Source: Planctomycetota bacterium (GTDB taxonomy: Bacteria > Planctomycetota > UBA1135 > UBA2386). From it: a DNA stretch of 64,000 nt. Each line of letters begins with the position of its first letter. The first letter of the stretch is position 1. Shown here piece after piece: positions 26,255 to 34,820 of this stretch. The notes under the pieces were generated by a model. The model worked only from the letters and a program-made list of their open reading frames with translations, had not been told where the DNA came from and did not search any database. The DNA is taken from assembly GCA_016716265.1 (NCBI GenBank), contig JADJWQ010000006.1, positions 1,178,001 to 1,242,000 of the forward strand. Direction: 5' to 3'. The position numbers were made by a program, and so were the translations under genes.

Positions 26255-28171
26255 GTGCAGACCCGGCTCCTCCTCCCCCTCGCCTGCCTCGCCGCCGCGG
26301 CGCTCGCCGCCGCCCTCCCGGCCCAGGAGCTGCGCGGCACCTGGATCGCCCGCGACGGACTGACCAGCCGCGCGAAGATCGTCAGCTCGCTCGACGCCGC
26401 GCGCGCCGCCAACCTCAACGTCGTCTGCGTGAACGTCTGGAGCCGCGGCTACACGCTGCACCCGAGCGCGGTGCTCGGGCGCGTCGCCGGCGTCGCGCAG
26501 GACCCGACCTTCGCCGGCCGTGATCCGCTCGACGAGATGATCGTCGAGGCGCACCGGCGCGGCCTGGAGGTCGAGGCCTGGCTCGAGTACGGATTCTGCG
26601 CCGGCTGGAACGGCTGGTACCCCGGCACCGCCGGGCGCGGACCGGTGCTGAACGCCCGCCCGGACTGGACCGCGGTCGACGTCAACGGCAACACCAGCGT
26701 GACCGACGCGAACGGCACCTTCTACTGGCTCGCGCACGAGCACCCCGAGGTCCGCGCGTTCCTGATCGACCTCGCCGTCGAGCTGATCGACCGCTACGAC
26801 CTCGACGGCGTGCAGCTCGACCGCATCCGCTACCCGTCGACCGCGTTCGGCTACGACGCGGCGACGGTCGCCGCGTATCGGGCGACGCACAACGGGAGCA
26901 GCCCGCCGACCAACCCCGACCAGTCGGGCTGGAAGCGCTGGCGCGCCGACCGGCTGACCGCGTTCACAGCGGACGCATACGCCGCGCTGCACGCGCGGCG
27001 GCCGACCGTACGGGTCACCAATGCGCCCGTCGTGATGACCACCTCGTACGACCTGTACCTCCAGGACTGGCCCGCGTGGGTCGCCGCCGGCTCCCTCGAC
27101 CTGGTCTACCCGCAGGTCTACCGCACGACGCTCGCCGACTACACGCGCGACCTCGACAGCAACCTCGCGCGCGTCCCCGCGGCCATGCGGGACCGGGTGG
27201 TCCCCGGCGTCCGCGCGATCACCGGCACGCCGACCAGCGAGGTGCTCGCGATGGTGGCCGCGAATCGGCAGCGCAATCTGCGCGGTCAGGTGTTCTGGTA
27301 CCTCGAGGGGCTCTACGACGACCTGCCGGCCCTCGTGCAGGGCCCGTTCGCGAGCCCGGCGGCGGTCCCCGGCCGCCCACCGCTGTGGCGCCCGTCGCCG
27401 ATCGTCATCGAGGAAGGTCTGCCCGGCTCGACCGTCACCGGCCCCTGGACCGTCCGCAGCGACCCGAGCGCCAGCGGCGGCAGCCGGCTGGAGACGACCG
27501 CCGGCACCGGTGCCGCGGTGGACTACGCGTTCCTGCCGAGCGGCCCCGGCCTCCACGCATTGCAGGTCCACCGCTCGGTGCTCGTCGGCGGCCATCCGGC
27601 GGCACCGGTGCACGTGCAGCACGCCGGCGGCTGGTCGACGCTGCGGACCGCGCCGGTCACGTCGACCTCCGCAGGCTTCGTGTCGCTCGGCACCTTCTGG
27701 CTCGACCGTGCGATCGCGCCGAGCGTGGTCCGGATCGACGGCGCCGGCCTCCCCGCCAATGCACTGGTAGCGGCCGACGCCGTGCAATGGCTGACGTCAC
27801 GCCAGGCCGGCGGACCGCTCGCGGCGTTCGGACAGGGCAGCGGACCGACCGTTCCGGGCCTCGGCGTCGGCGGCACCTGCACGCCCGGCGGCCGGCTCGA
27901 CGCGCGCATCCAAGGCGTCGCTCCCGGCGGGCCGGCCGTGCTGGCGCTCGGCATCGGGCGCGCCGTGCTGCCGATCCCCGGTGGACCGACGCTGTGGACC
28001 GTGCCGATCGCGACGTTCACGATGGCCGCGAGTCCGTACGGCGAGGCGGCAATGCTCCTCGACCTGCCCCACGAGCCGGGGGCGATCGGCATCGAGCTCG
28101 TGCTGCAGGCCGTCACCGTGCAATCCGGCGCGCTCGCGGCCAGCGCAGCGGTCGCCGCAACCGTGCGCTGA
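26255..28171 (+). CDS. Secreted glycoside hydrolase-like protein, GHL10 (PF02638) type
   Basis: 638 residues, GTG start, with signal peptide TRLLLPLACLAAAALAAAL and ALPAQE as likely cleavage site. Residues ~27-365 match the GHL10/DUF187 barrel: ELRGTWIARDG, NLNVVCVNVWSRGYTL, AHRRGLEVEAWLEYGFC, YDLDGVQLDRIRYP (likely catalytic region) and LDLVYPQVYR. The family is thought to cleave glycan or peptidoglycan-linked sugars, but the reaction is not established. The middle (~400-520) is a beta-rich carbohydrate-binding-like region (FLPSGPGLHALQVHRSV). The last ~105 residues form the C-terminal module shared with three other secreted proteins here. It is transcribed divergently from the S41 protease gene. 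Confidence 0.88.
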   Translation: MQTRLLLPLACLAAAALAAALPAQELRGTWIARDGLTSRAKIVSSLDAARAANLNVVCVNVWSRGYTLHPSAVLGRVAGVAQDPTFAGRDPLDEMIVEAHRRGLEVEAWLEYGFCAGWNGWYPGTAGRGPVLNARPDWTAVDVNGNTSVTDANGTFYWLAHEHPEVRAFLIDLAVELIDRYDLDGVQLDRIRYPSTAFGYDAATVAAYRATHNGSSPPTNPDQSGWKRWRADRLTAFTADAYAALHARRPTVRVTNAPVVMTTSYDLYLQDWPAWVAAGSLDLVYPQVYRTTLADYTRDLDSNLARVPAAMRDRVVPGVRAITGTPTSEVLAMVAANRQRNLRGQVFWYLEGLYDDLPALVQGPFASPAAVPGRPPLWRPSPIVIEEGLPGSTVTGPWTVRSDPSASGGSRLETTAGTGAAVDYAFLPSGPGLHALQVHRSVLVGGHPAAPVHVQHAGGWSTLRTAPVTSTSAGFVSLGTFWLDRAIAPSVVRIDGAGLPANALVAADAVQWLTSRQAGGPLAAFGQGSGPTVPGLGVGGTCTPGGRLDARIQGVAPGGPAVLALGIGRAVLPIPGGPTLWTVPIATFTMAASPYGEAAMLLDLPHEPGAIGIELVLQAVTVQSGALAASAAVAATVR

Positions 28172-28181
28172 CGCCCGCGCG

Positions 28182-29735
28182 TCAGCGACCGCCGTCGCCG
28201 TAGTCGAGCTCGCCGGTCACGTTGCCGCGAGCGTCGTACGTCCGCCACACGCCGACGCGCGAGCCGGCGCGGTAGACCCCGACCTCGAGCGGCGTGCCGT
28301 CCGTGCCGAAGGACGTCCACGTGCCCTCGGCCTTCCCGTCCTGGAAGGTCGCGCGCCAGCGTAACACGCCGTCGTCGTGGAAGCCCTCCCAGGGGCCGGT
28401 CGCGAGACCGGCCTCGAAGCTACCGCGCGATTCGACCTGTCCATTGGGGTGGTAGATCGTCCAGGGCCCGTGCTCCTTGCCGTCCTGGTAGGCGCCGGCG
28501 GACTGCAGCCGCTCGGCATCGGGATCGTCAGGCTGGTTGGCGAAGTAATGGCGCCAGATCCCGATGCGCGGTCCACCCAATGCGTAGTCTCCCTCGGAAC
28601 GCTTGCCGCCGTTCGGGTAGCGGAACACGGTGTGGACGACCGTGAGCCCCGCGCGCTCCAGCGAGCGTGCGACGGCCCGCGCCCGCGCCGCGATCTGTCG
28701 GTCGGGGTGCTGCGCCAGTGGCATCACGGCGCCGAGCACTTCGCGGGTCTCCTTCCCGAGCACGGCGAGCGTCGTGATCGCCTCGGCGACGACCTCCGGA
28801 TCGACGTCGTCGAGCGCGCGCACGAGCGCATCGAGCTCGGCGGGCGCGAAGCCCCGGAACGCGCGCAGCTGGACCAGCGCATTGCGGCGCGCCGCCGGAT
28901 CGAGCCGCGCCAGACAGTCGAGGTGCCACGGCCGCGCCAGCGGATCGTCGGGCTGCAGCGCGGCGACGAGCCCCGCGGCCTCCCGCGGCAGCCCCGCCCA
29001 GCCGATCTGGATGCCGGCCCGGAGCGTCGCCACCAGCAGCGCGGCCGGGTCCTCGTCCGCGAGGTCCCGGGCGAGCCCGAGCAGCAACTCGCGCTCGCGC
29101 GGGTCCGCGGCGATCTCGTCGGCCCGCCGCGCGAGCGCCTGCAGTGCCAGCCAGGCGAGCTCGGGCCGGTCCGGTCCGACCAGCGCGCGCAGCTCGGCGA
29201 TCGGCGCATCGGGCCGGAACCGATCGCAGGCGAGCACCGTCGGCGGCAGCGCCTGCGGGATCCCCGGCAGCCCTTCCTTCGCCGCGCGCTCGATCCGCTC
29301 GGCGCTGCCGGGGCAGAACGGCAGGATGCGCGCGAGCGTCTGCCGCACCGCGGCGCGCTGCCACCTCCAGTCCGGGGCACAGAACACCTCGAGCAGGACG
29401 TCGGCCCCATCGCAGGCGTCGGGGCCACGCTCGGCGAGGATCGCGAGCGCCGCACTCCGGGCCGCCTCGCGCTCCGCTGGCGCGCGATCGGCCCAGCCGT
29501 CCCGCAGCCGCATCGCGAGCTCGCGCGTCGCCGCGACGCCGCCGCACCAGATCGCGTGGCTCGCCGCCGGACGCTCGACCGGGTCCGCGAGCCGATCGAT
29601 GGCGTCGCGCAGTGCGCGCAGCTCGGACACCGCGACGTCGGCCGGCTCCTGGGCCGCGAGACGATCCGCGCCGATCGCCAGGCAGGCGATCGAACACGCG
29701 ATCCCGCTCACGCATCGCGTCCGCTCCATGCGCAT
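28182..29735 (-). CDS. Secreted protein with HEAT-like helices and C-terminal MORN repeats
   Basis: 517 residues; signal peptide region CVSGIACSIACLAIGADRLAAQ. Residues ~30-370 are alanine/leucine-rich helical repeats of HEAT type. The C-terminal ~140 residues hold MORN-variant repeats: GDYALGGPRIGIWRHYFANQ, GKEHGPWTIYHPNGQVESRG, GLATGPWEGFHDDGVLRWRA, GKAEGTWTSFGTDGTP and GSRVGVWRTYDARGN, five in all. MORN-2-type repeats usually make an elongated beta meander. No enzyme motif is seen; a scaffold or surface role is an inference. ATG 29735 lies 57 bases from the divergent dipeptidase gene. A start three residues further in is also possible. Confidence 0.83.
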   Translation of the reverse strand: MRMERTRCVSGIACSIACLAIGADRLAAQEPADVAVSELRALRDAIDRLADPVERPAASHAIWCGGVAATRELAMRLRDGWADRAPAEREAARSAALAILAERGPDACDGADVLLEVFCAPDWRWQRAAVRQTLARILPFCPGSAERIERAAKEGLPGIPQALPPTVLACDRFRPDAPIAELRALVGPDRPELAWLALQALARRADEIAADPRERELLLGLARDLADEDPAALLVATLRAGIQIGWAGLPREAAGLVAALQPDDPLARPWHLDCLARLDPAARRNALVQLRAFRGFAPAELDALVRALDDVDPEVVAEAITTLAVLGKETREVLGAVMPLAQHPDRQIAARARAVARSLERAGLTVVHTVFRYPNGGKRSEGDYALGGPRIGIWRHYFANQPDDPDAERLQSAGAYQDGKEHGPWTIYHPNGQVESRGSFEAGLATGPWEGFHDDGVLRWRATFQDGKAEGTWTSFGTDGTPLEVGVYRAGSRVGVWRTYDARGNVTGELDYGDGGR

Positions 29736-29792
29736 TCCATCCCAACGCAGCGGAGCGACGACGCCAAGCCCCCCGACCGCTACCCTGCCCGC

Positions 29793-31100
29793 ATGCTCGC
29801 GCTCGCCATCGCCACGCTCGCGACCCTCGCGGCCGCTCTGCAGGCTCAGCAGGCCCCACCCGCCACCCCGGCCCGCGACGACCCCGCGCTCGTCGAACGC
29901 GCCCGCCGGATCCACGCCCGCGTGCTGACGCTCGACACGCACAAGGACATCTCGCCACTGCTGGCGTCCGACAACCTCCCGGAGGACGAGCACCAGCGAC
30001 AGGACTTCCTGGAGCGCTTCGACCCGACCGTCGACGGCCAATGCCAGGTCGATTTCCCGAAGATGCGCCGCGGTGGCTACGTCGCGGCATTCTTCATCGT
30101 CTACGTCGACCAGGGCGACCTCAATCCGCCGGGCTTCCGGCGCGCCTACTCACAGGCACGGCTCAAGTTCGAGGCGATCCAGCGCATGTGCGTGCGCTTC
30201 CCCGACCAGATCGAGCTCGCGCGCACGCCGGCCGACGTGCTGCGCATCGCCGCCGCCGGCAAGCTCGTCGCGTGCATCGGCATCGAGAACGGCTATCCGG
30301 TGGGCGAGGACCTCGAGCGCATCGCCGAGTTCCACGCGCTCGGCGCGCGCTACATGAGCATCTCCCACAACCGCCACAGCCAGCTCGGCGACTCGCACAC
30401 GCCGGCCGAACCGCTGCACGGCGGGCTGAGCGCGCTCGGCCGCGACGCGATCGCCGAGCTGAACCGGATCGGCATCATGGTCGATGTCAGCCACGCCGCG
30501 AAGTCGACGATGATGCAGGCCGTCGAGCTGAGCCGCGCGCCGGTGATCGCGTCGCACTCGGGCTGCCGTGCGATCTGCGACCATGCGCGCAATCTCGACG
30601 ACGAGCAGCTGCTGGCGATGCGCAACCACGGCGGCGTCGTGCAGATCGTCGCGCTCGACGAGTTCGTGCGCGACCAGTCCGAGCGGAGCGCCGCAGTCGC
30701 CGCGCTGCGTCAGGAGCTCGACCTCGGCCGCTGGGGTCGCCGCGACGCGGCCGGCAACGATCTCGATCTCGACGAGTATCTGCGGCGCTCCACGGCGCTC
30801 GAGGCGAGGATGCCCGAGATCGACGCGCGCTTCCCGCGCGCGAACGTCGCCGACTTCGTCGACCACATCGACCACGCCGTGAAGGTCATGGGCATCGACC
30901 ACGTCGGCATTGCGAGCGACTTCGACGGTGGCGGCGGGATCGCCGGCTGGGACAATGCCGGCGAGACCTTCGACGTGACGCTCGAGCTGGTCCGCCGCGG
31001 CTACACCGAGGAGCAGATCGCCAAGATCTGGTCCGGCAACCTGCTCCGCGTGTGGGGCGAGGTCGAGCGCGTCGCGCAGCTCATCCAGTCCGGGCACTGA
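29793..31100 (+). CDS. Secreted M19-type (renal-like) dipeptidase
   Basis: 435 residues with a signal peptide (LALAIATLATLAAALQAQQ). Family motifs in order: VLTLDTHKD (metal ligands His50 and Asp52), CIGIENGYPVGEDL with the bridging glutamate, YMSISHNRHSQLGDS, MVDVSHAAKSTMMQAV, APVIASHSGCRAI and HVGIASDFDGGGGI with the last acidic residues. M19 enzymes use two zinc ions to cleave dipeptides, some with D-residues or beta-lactams. All metal ligands are in place, so it should be active. The usual DGHND start is DTHKD here, a change also seen in other family members. The start is set by the signal peptide, because a much longer frame upstream runs through the neighbouring gene. Confidence 0.92.
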   Translation: MLALAIATLATLAAALQAQQAPPATPARDDPALVERARRIHARVLTLDTHKDISPLLASDNLPEDEHQRQDFLERFDPTVDGQCQVDFPKMRRGGYVAAFFIVYVDQGDLNPPGFRRAYSQARLKFEAIQRMCVRFPDQIELARTPADVLRIAAAGKLVACIGIENGYPVGEDLERIAEFHALGARYMSISHNRHSQLGDSHTPAEPLHGGLSALGRDAIAELNRIGIMVDVSHAAKSTMMQAVELSRAPVIASHSGCRAICDHARNLDDEQLLAMRNHGGVVQIVALDEFVRDQSERSAAVAALRQELDLGRWGRRDAAGNDLDLDEYLRRSTALEARMPEIDARFPRANVADFVDHIDHAVKVMGIDHVGIASDFDGGGGIAGWDNAGETFDVTLELVRRGYTEEQIAKIWSGNLLRVWGEVERVAQLIQSGH

Positions 31101-31132
31101 CGCGGGGTGCGCGCCGGCTCACGGTCCGCGGG

Positions 31133-32170
31133 TCAGTCGACCTTCTTGGCCGGCGTCGCCACCGGCGCCGCGGTCGTGCCGCAGCATTCGCCGCTGCCCG
31201 CCTTCGGCGTCGCGGCCGGCGCGCTGGTCGTGCCGCAGCAGTCGCCACCGCCCGCCTTCGGCGTCGCGGCCGGCGCGCTGGTCGTGCCGCAGCAATCGCC
31301 ACCGCCCGCCTTCGGCGTCGCGGCCGGCGCGCTGGTCGTGCCGCAGCAATCGCCACCGCCCGCCGGCTGGGGCTGCGCGACCGGCGTCGCACCGCCGCCC
31401 GACCCGCAGCAGCCACCGCTGGCACCCGGCACGCAGGCCGCGCCACAGTCGTGTCCGGCCGCTCCCGCGTGCGCGGAGCGCGCTCCCTGCAGCTTCGCGA
31501 GCCACTTCGCCGGGTCCTTGTCGAACTCGCCGATGCAATCGTCGCAGCAGAATCGCACCAGCGTCGTGCCGTAGAGCACGTTGACCGGCTCGCCGCCGAG
31601 CTCGTGGTCGCTGATCAGGCAGGTCGTGAGCGGGTAGCTCGCGAGCTGCGCCGCGAACGCCGCGTCGCGCACCTTGGTCGCCATCTCGGCGGCGGCGTTC
31701 GTCGCGCGCTTGATGCAGCCCTTGCAGCAGAGCTGCACCAGCGTGCCGTCGAGCACGAGCTGGATCGGGTCGCCCATCGAGCCGAGCGGCTTGCCGCTGA
31801 TCACGCAGTCCTTCAGCGGGTAGGCCGCGGCCTGCACGGCGATCAGCGCGGCGTCGAGCTTCGCGACGTAGGGGGCAGGATCGGCCTCGACCTTCGCCTT
31901 GCACTTGCCACAGCAGGTGCGGAAGGTCCGGCCGCCGGCCTCGAAGACCTCGATGTCGTCGCCCTCGAGCGGCTCGCCGGACACGACGCAGACCGACAGC
32001 GGGTAGAGCGCCTTGTGGGTGTAGCCCGGCGTGGCCGCCGCGGGGGCGGACTGCGTGGCCGGCTGAGCCTGGCCGTGCTGGTGCTGACCGTGCTGGGGCT
32101 CGGTACCCTGCTGGCCGAACGCGAGACCGGCGCAGAGCAGCGCGCCGGCGATGGTGTGGAGGATGGTCAT
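31133..32170 (-). CDS. Secreted cysteine-rich metal-binding-like protein, three TRASH/YHS-like units plus CCG repeats
   Basis: 345 residues with signal peptide MTILHTIAGALLCAGLAFG, then a His/Gln-rich stretch (HGQHQHGQ). Three similar units follow at ~55-100, ~115-160 and ~175-220, each with YPL-x-x-C-(V/I)-(V/I/L)-S and, 28-30 residues later, CCxxC (TCCGKC, LCCKGC, FCCDDC). This is the cysteine spacing of TRASH/YHS metal-binding domains. The tail has four near-identical 18-residue units, GGGDCCGTTSAPAATPKA, with a paired cysteine in each. The protein would be exported and could bind copper or other soft metals; the metal is an inference. No copper transporter or sensor is adjacent. Confidence 0.8.
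   Translation of the reverse strand: MTILHTIAGALLCAGLAFGQQGTEPQHGQHQHGQAQPATQSAPAAATPGYTHKALYPLSVCVVSGEPLEGDDIEVFEAGGRTFRTCCGKCKAKVEADPAPYVAKLDAALIAVQAAAYPLKDCVISGKPLGSMGDPIQLVLDGTLVQLCCKGCIKRATNAAAEMATKVRDAAFAAQLASYPLTTCLISDHELGGEPVNVLYGTTLVRFCCDDCIGEFDKDPAKWLAKLQGARSAHAGAAGHDCGAACVPGASGGCCGSGGGATPVAQPQPAGGGDCCGTTSAPAATPKAGGGDCCGTTSAPAATPKAGGGDCCGTTSAPAATPKAGSGECCGTTAAPVATPAKKVD
31146..31366 (-). repeat. 54-base tandem repeat encoding the CCG tail
   Basis: Three almost identical 54-base units and one diverged unit encode the GGGDCCGTTSAPAATPKA tail of the gene 31133-32170. The DNA identity between units is very high, pointing to recent expansion by slippage or recombination. Copy number may vary between strains. 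Confidence 0.85.
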
Positions 32171-32401
32171 GGAGATGTATTCCGGTGGGGTAGAGTCAGC
32201 AGTCGCTCGACGACGGGAGCACGTGGTCGCCGGCGCGGTGCCCGCGGATGCGGCCGCGGCAGCGAGGCGTCCGCCAGGGGCTCGGACGGGCCCGCGCCGC
32301 CCTCGAGGCGATCGTGGGCCGGCAGCGACGGATCACGGTGGTCGCACGGGCCGGGGCACCCCGCGAGTGGGCAGGATCATCCACAACCCGGGCATGCGGG
32401 G

Positions 32402-34588
32402 TCAACCCGCCGGGGACGGCACCGCCTCCGGTGGCGCCATCGGCGGCATCCCGAGCGCCGCCTCGACGCGCTCCGCGGCGTGCGTGATGCTCGCGAGCAG
32501 GCGGACGTAGAGCTCCGTCAGCCGGCCGTCCGCGGCTCCCGCAGCGTTGTAGAGGTCGGCGAGCTGCCCCGCCGGCGGCACCTGCGGCAGGGCATGATCG
32601 GCGACCGTCAGCCCGGCCGTCGGATGCGGGAACGGATAGCGGGCGTCGCCGAGCGTGGCGCGGAGCCGGCCGCACAGCTCGAACAGCCGCCCGGCGCGGC
32701 GGACCAGCGTCGGGCGGAACGCCTCGTGATCGGCCTCCGTCCGTAGCTCCGCGCCGAGCCGGCCGAGCACGTTCAGCTCGCCGCGCAGGTCGGCGAGGTC
32801 GCCCAACACACGCCCGATCGCGACGGCAGCTGGCAGCAACCCGGCGACCTCGGCGCGCAGCGCCTGGGCACCGTCGACCCGGCTCGCGACCTTCTCGACC
32901 TGCAGCATGGACAGCGCGAGCGCCAGCCGCTCCTCGTCGCGGCCGGCGACCGCGTCCAGCTCCGCTCGCGCGGTCGGGATCGCCGCGTCGACATCCGCGA
33001 TGGCGCGCGCGATCGTCGACGCCTTCGCGTCGGGCAGGCCGAAGCCGGCGGGATCGATCCGCCGCCCCGCCTTGACGTAGGCCCCTGCGACCCCGAGGAC
33101 GCTCCTGCGGTCGTAGCAGGCCACCAGCGCGACGGTCAGCTCGCGGGTCCGGTCCGCCCCGTCGCGCAGCGCGCCGCGCAGGTCGCGGATCCGTGCGCCG
33201 ACCGCGCGCGGGTCCGGGGGTGCGCCCGGCAGCCCGGCCGGCAGCGCGACGGCGCGCATCACGCTGAGCGTGCCGAAGAAATAGCGCCGGAGCGATCGAC
33301 GCCGCTCGTCCTCCGCACCCTGCTCCGCGGCGTACGCCGCGACCGGCACGAGCTCGGCGTCCCGCAACCCGCGCCCGAGCCGCTCGCGGTAGTGCCGCGC
33401 CGTCGCGTCGCGGCACAGCCGCTCGAAGTCGTCGAACAGGATCCGCGCCGGCGCATCGATCGCGAAGACCCCGTCGTCGCCGATCGCCCGCGCCGCGGCC
33501 TCGCGGTCGACCGTCCGCGGGTGGGTGTCGAACCGACCGACGGTCTCGCGGTCCAGCGACTCGTCGATGCGCCGCTCGAGCTCGTCGCTCATCGCGCGAC
33601 GCCGCGCGACGATCAACGCGGGCAGGTCGTCGACGAGCCGCCGTTCACCCCAGCTCGCACCGAGCAGCTCGTGCGCGTTCTGCTGTGCGACCGACAAGCG
33701 CGTCAGCTCCCGGAGCGTCGCCCCGACGACCGGCCAGCCGGCCAGCGCAATCTGGTAGCGGTCAGCATCGAACTCCATCTGGCGGCTCGTGAACGACGAC
33801 ACCTGGCGGGCGATCCACATCAGCGCGAACAGGACCCTGCGCGTCAGCCACACGAGCGCCCGTGCGACGCCACCCGTCGCGGTGACCGGCCAGGCGTTCG
33901 ACCTGGACCAATCCAGGATCCGCTGGTCCCAGGCGTCACGCTCGAACACGACCCTCGCGAACCAGGCCTGCACGCGAACGACCAGCCCCGACAGACGCAT
34001 GCCGGTGCCCTGTGAGAAGTGGCCGAACTCGTGCGCGAGCACGCCGACCAGATTGCGGAGCTGCAGCCCTGCCACCAGCGGAAGTCCGATCGTCAGCTCG
34101 CGGCCGCCTCCGGTCAGCCCGGTGCCGCCCTGATGGAAGCCGGCGGAGGCATTGACTTTGCAATCGGCCAGGATGCGTCGCGGCGGCGCTGCACCGACCG
34201 CACGGCAGACGGCATCCACGAAGTCGAACAGGAACGGCTCGCGGTCGGGATCGAGCTCGACCCGGTCGTCCGAGTGTGCCCGCGGCGCGAACAGCGGCTT
34301 GATCATGAAGATCAGCAGCAGCCCTCCGGCGATCAGCGGCGCGACGTACAGGAACAGCTTCACGCGCTGGCCGCCGCGAGACTCGAACATCGCGAGCGAC
34401 TCCGTGGCGTGGAAATACAGCCCGTAGCCGACCAGCGCTATCAATGCGATGTAGATCAGTGGCAGGATCCACAATATTGCCGCGACCGACAGGATGCCGA
34501 GCCGATAGAGCAGTGACAGTCGTGGGCGCTCGATCTCGACGTCGAGTGCGCCGAGCAGGGTGTCACGGTCGATGCAGGTCGCGGACAT
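32402..34588 (-). CDS. Integral-membrane M48-family zinc metallopeptidase
   Basis: 728 residues. Two transmembrane segments lie at ~30-58 and ~77-100 (ILSVAAILWILPLIYIALIA and FLYVAPLIAGGLLLIFMI). The zinc site is VLAHEFGHFS with His186, Glu187 and His190, and the third ligand is probably Glu272 in RQMEFDADRY. A hydrophobic stretch near 243-262 (ALVWLTRRVLFALMWIA) may be a third membrane helix. The remaining ~430 residues are an alanine-rich helical region with no known domain, so the protein is more than twice the size of HtpX. M48 enzymes act in membrane protein quality control. The start is supported by GGAGG 8 bases before the ATG. Confidence 0.9.
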   Translation of the reverse strand: MSATCIDRDTLLGALDVEIERPRLSLLYRLGILSVAAILWILPLIYIALIALVGYGLYFHATESLAMFESRGGQRVKLFLYVAPLIAGGLLLIFMIKPLFAPRAHSDDRVELDPDREPFLFDFVDAVCRAVGAAPPRRILADCKVNASAGFHQGGTGLTGGGRELTIGLPLVAGLQLRNLVGVLAHEFGHFSQGTGMRLSGLVVRVQAWFARVVFERDAWDQRILDWSRSNAWPVTATGGVARALVWLTRRVLFALMWIARQVSSFTSRQMEFDADRYQIALAGWPVVGATLRELTRLSVAQQNAHELLGASWGERRLVDDLPALIVARRRAMSDELERRIDESLDRETVGRFDTHPRTVDREAAARAIGDDGVFAIDAPARILFDDFERLCRDATARHYRERLGRGLRDAELVPVAAYAAEQGAEDERRRSLRRYFFGTLSVMRAVALPAGLPGAPPDPRAVGARIRDLRGALRDGADRTRELTVALVACYDRRSVLGVAGAYVKAGRRIDPAGFGLPDAKASTIARAIADVDAAIPTARAELDAVAGRDEERLALALSMLQVEKVASRVDGAQALRAEVAGLLPAAVAIGRVLGDLADLRGELNVLGRLGAELRTEADHEAFRPTLVRRAGRLFELCGRLRATLGDARYPFPHPTAGLTVADHALPQVPPAGQLADLYNAAGAADGRLTELYVRLLASITHAAERVEAALGMPPMAPPEAVPSPAG

Positions 34589-34820
34589 CGGTCATCCCTC
34601 CTGCCCCGGCGGTCCCTCGCCTGACGCGGGGCGCCGGCGGTCGCACGAAGTCTGCCCGACCACCGCAGGCACGACAATCCCGCGAATCCCGCACCGGGCG
34701 GCCGTGCAGCCTCGGCCGCCTCGCTCGGCGGCGGCGCGGTGGCGCGATCGCCAGCCGGTGAGCCGGGCAGCTCTCCCCTGGAGGGTTGTGCGCGACTCAC
34801 CACCGGGATACCAAGCGGAC

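Noticed and set aside
29144..32746. A 1200-residue + strand frame
   Set aside because: It runs across the HEAT/MORN, dipeptidase and metal-binding genes in another frame and is almost only Arg, Ala and Pro.
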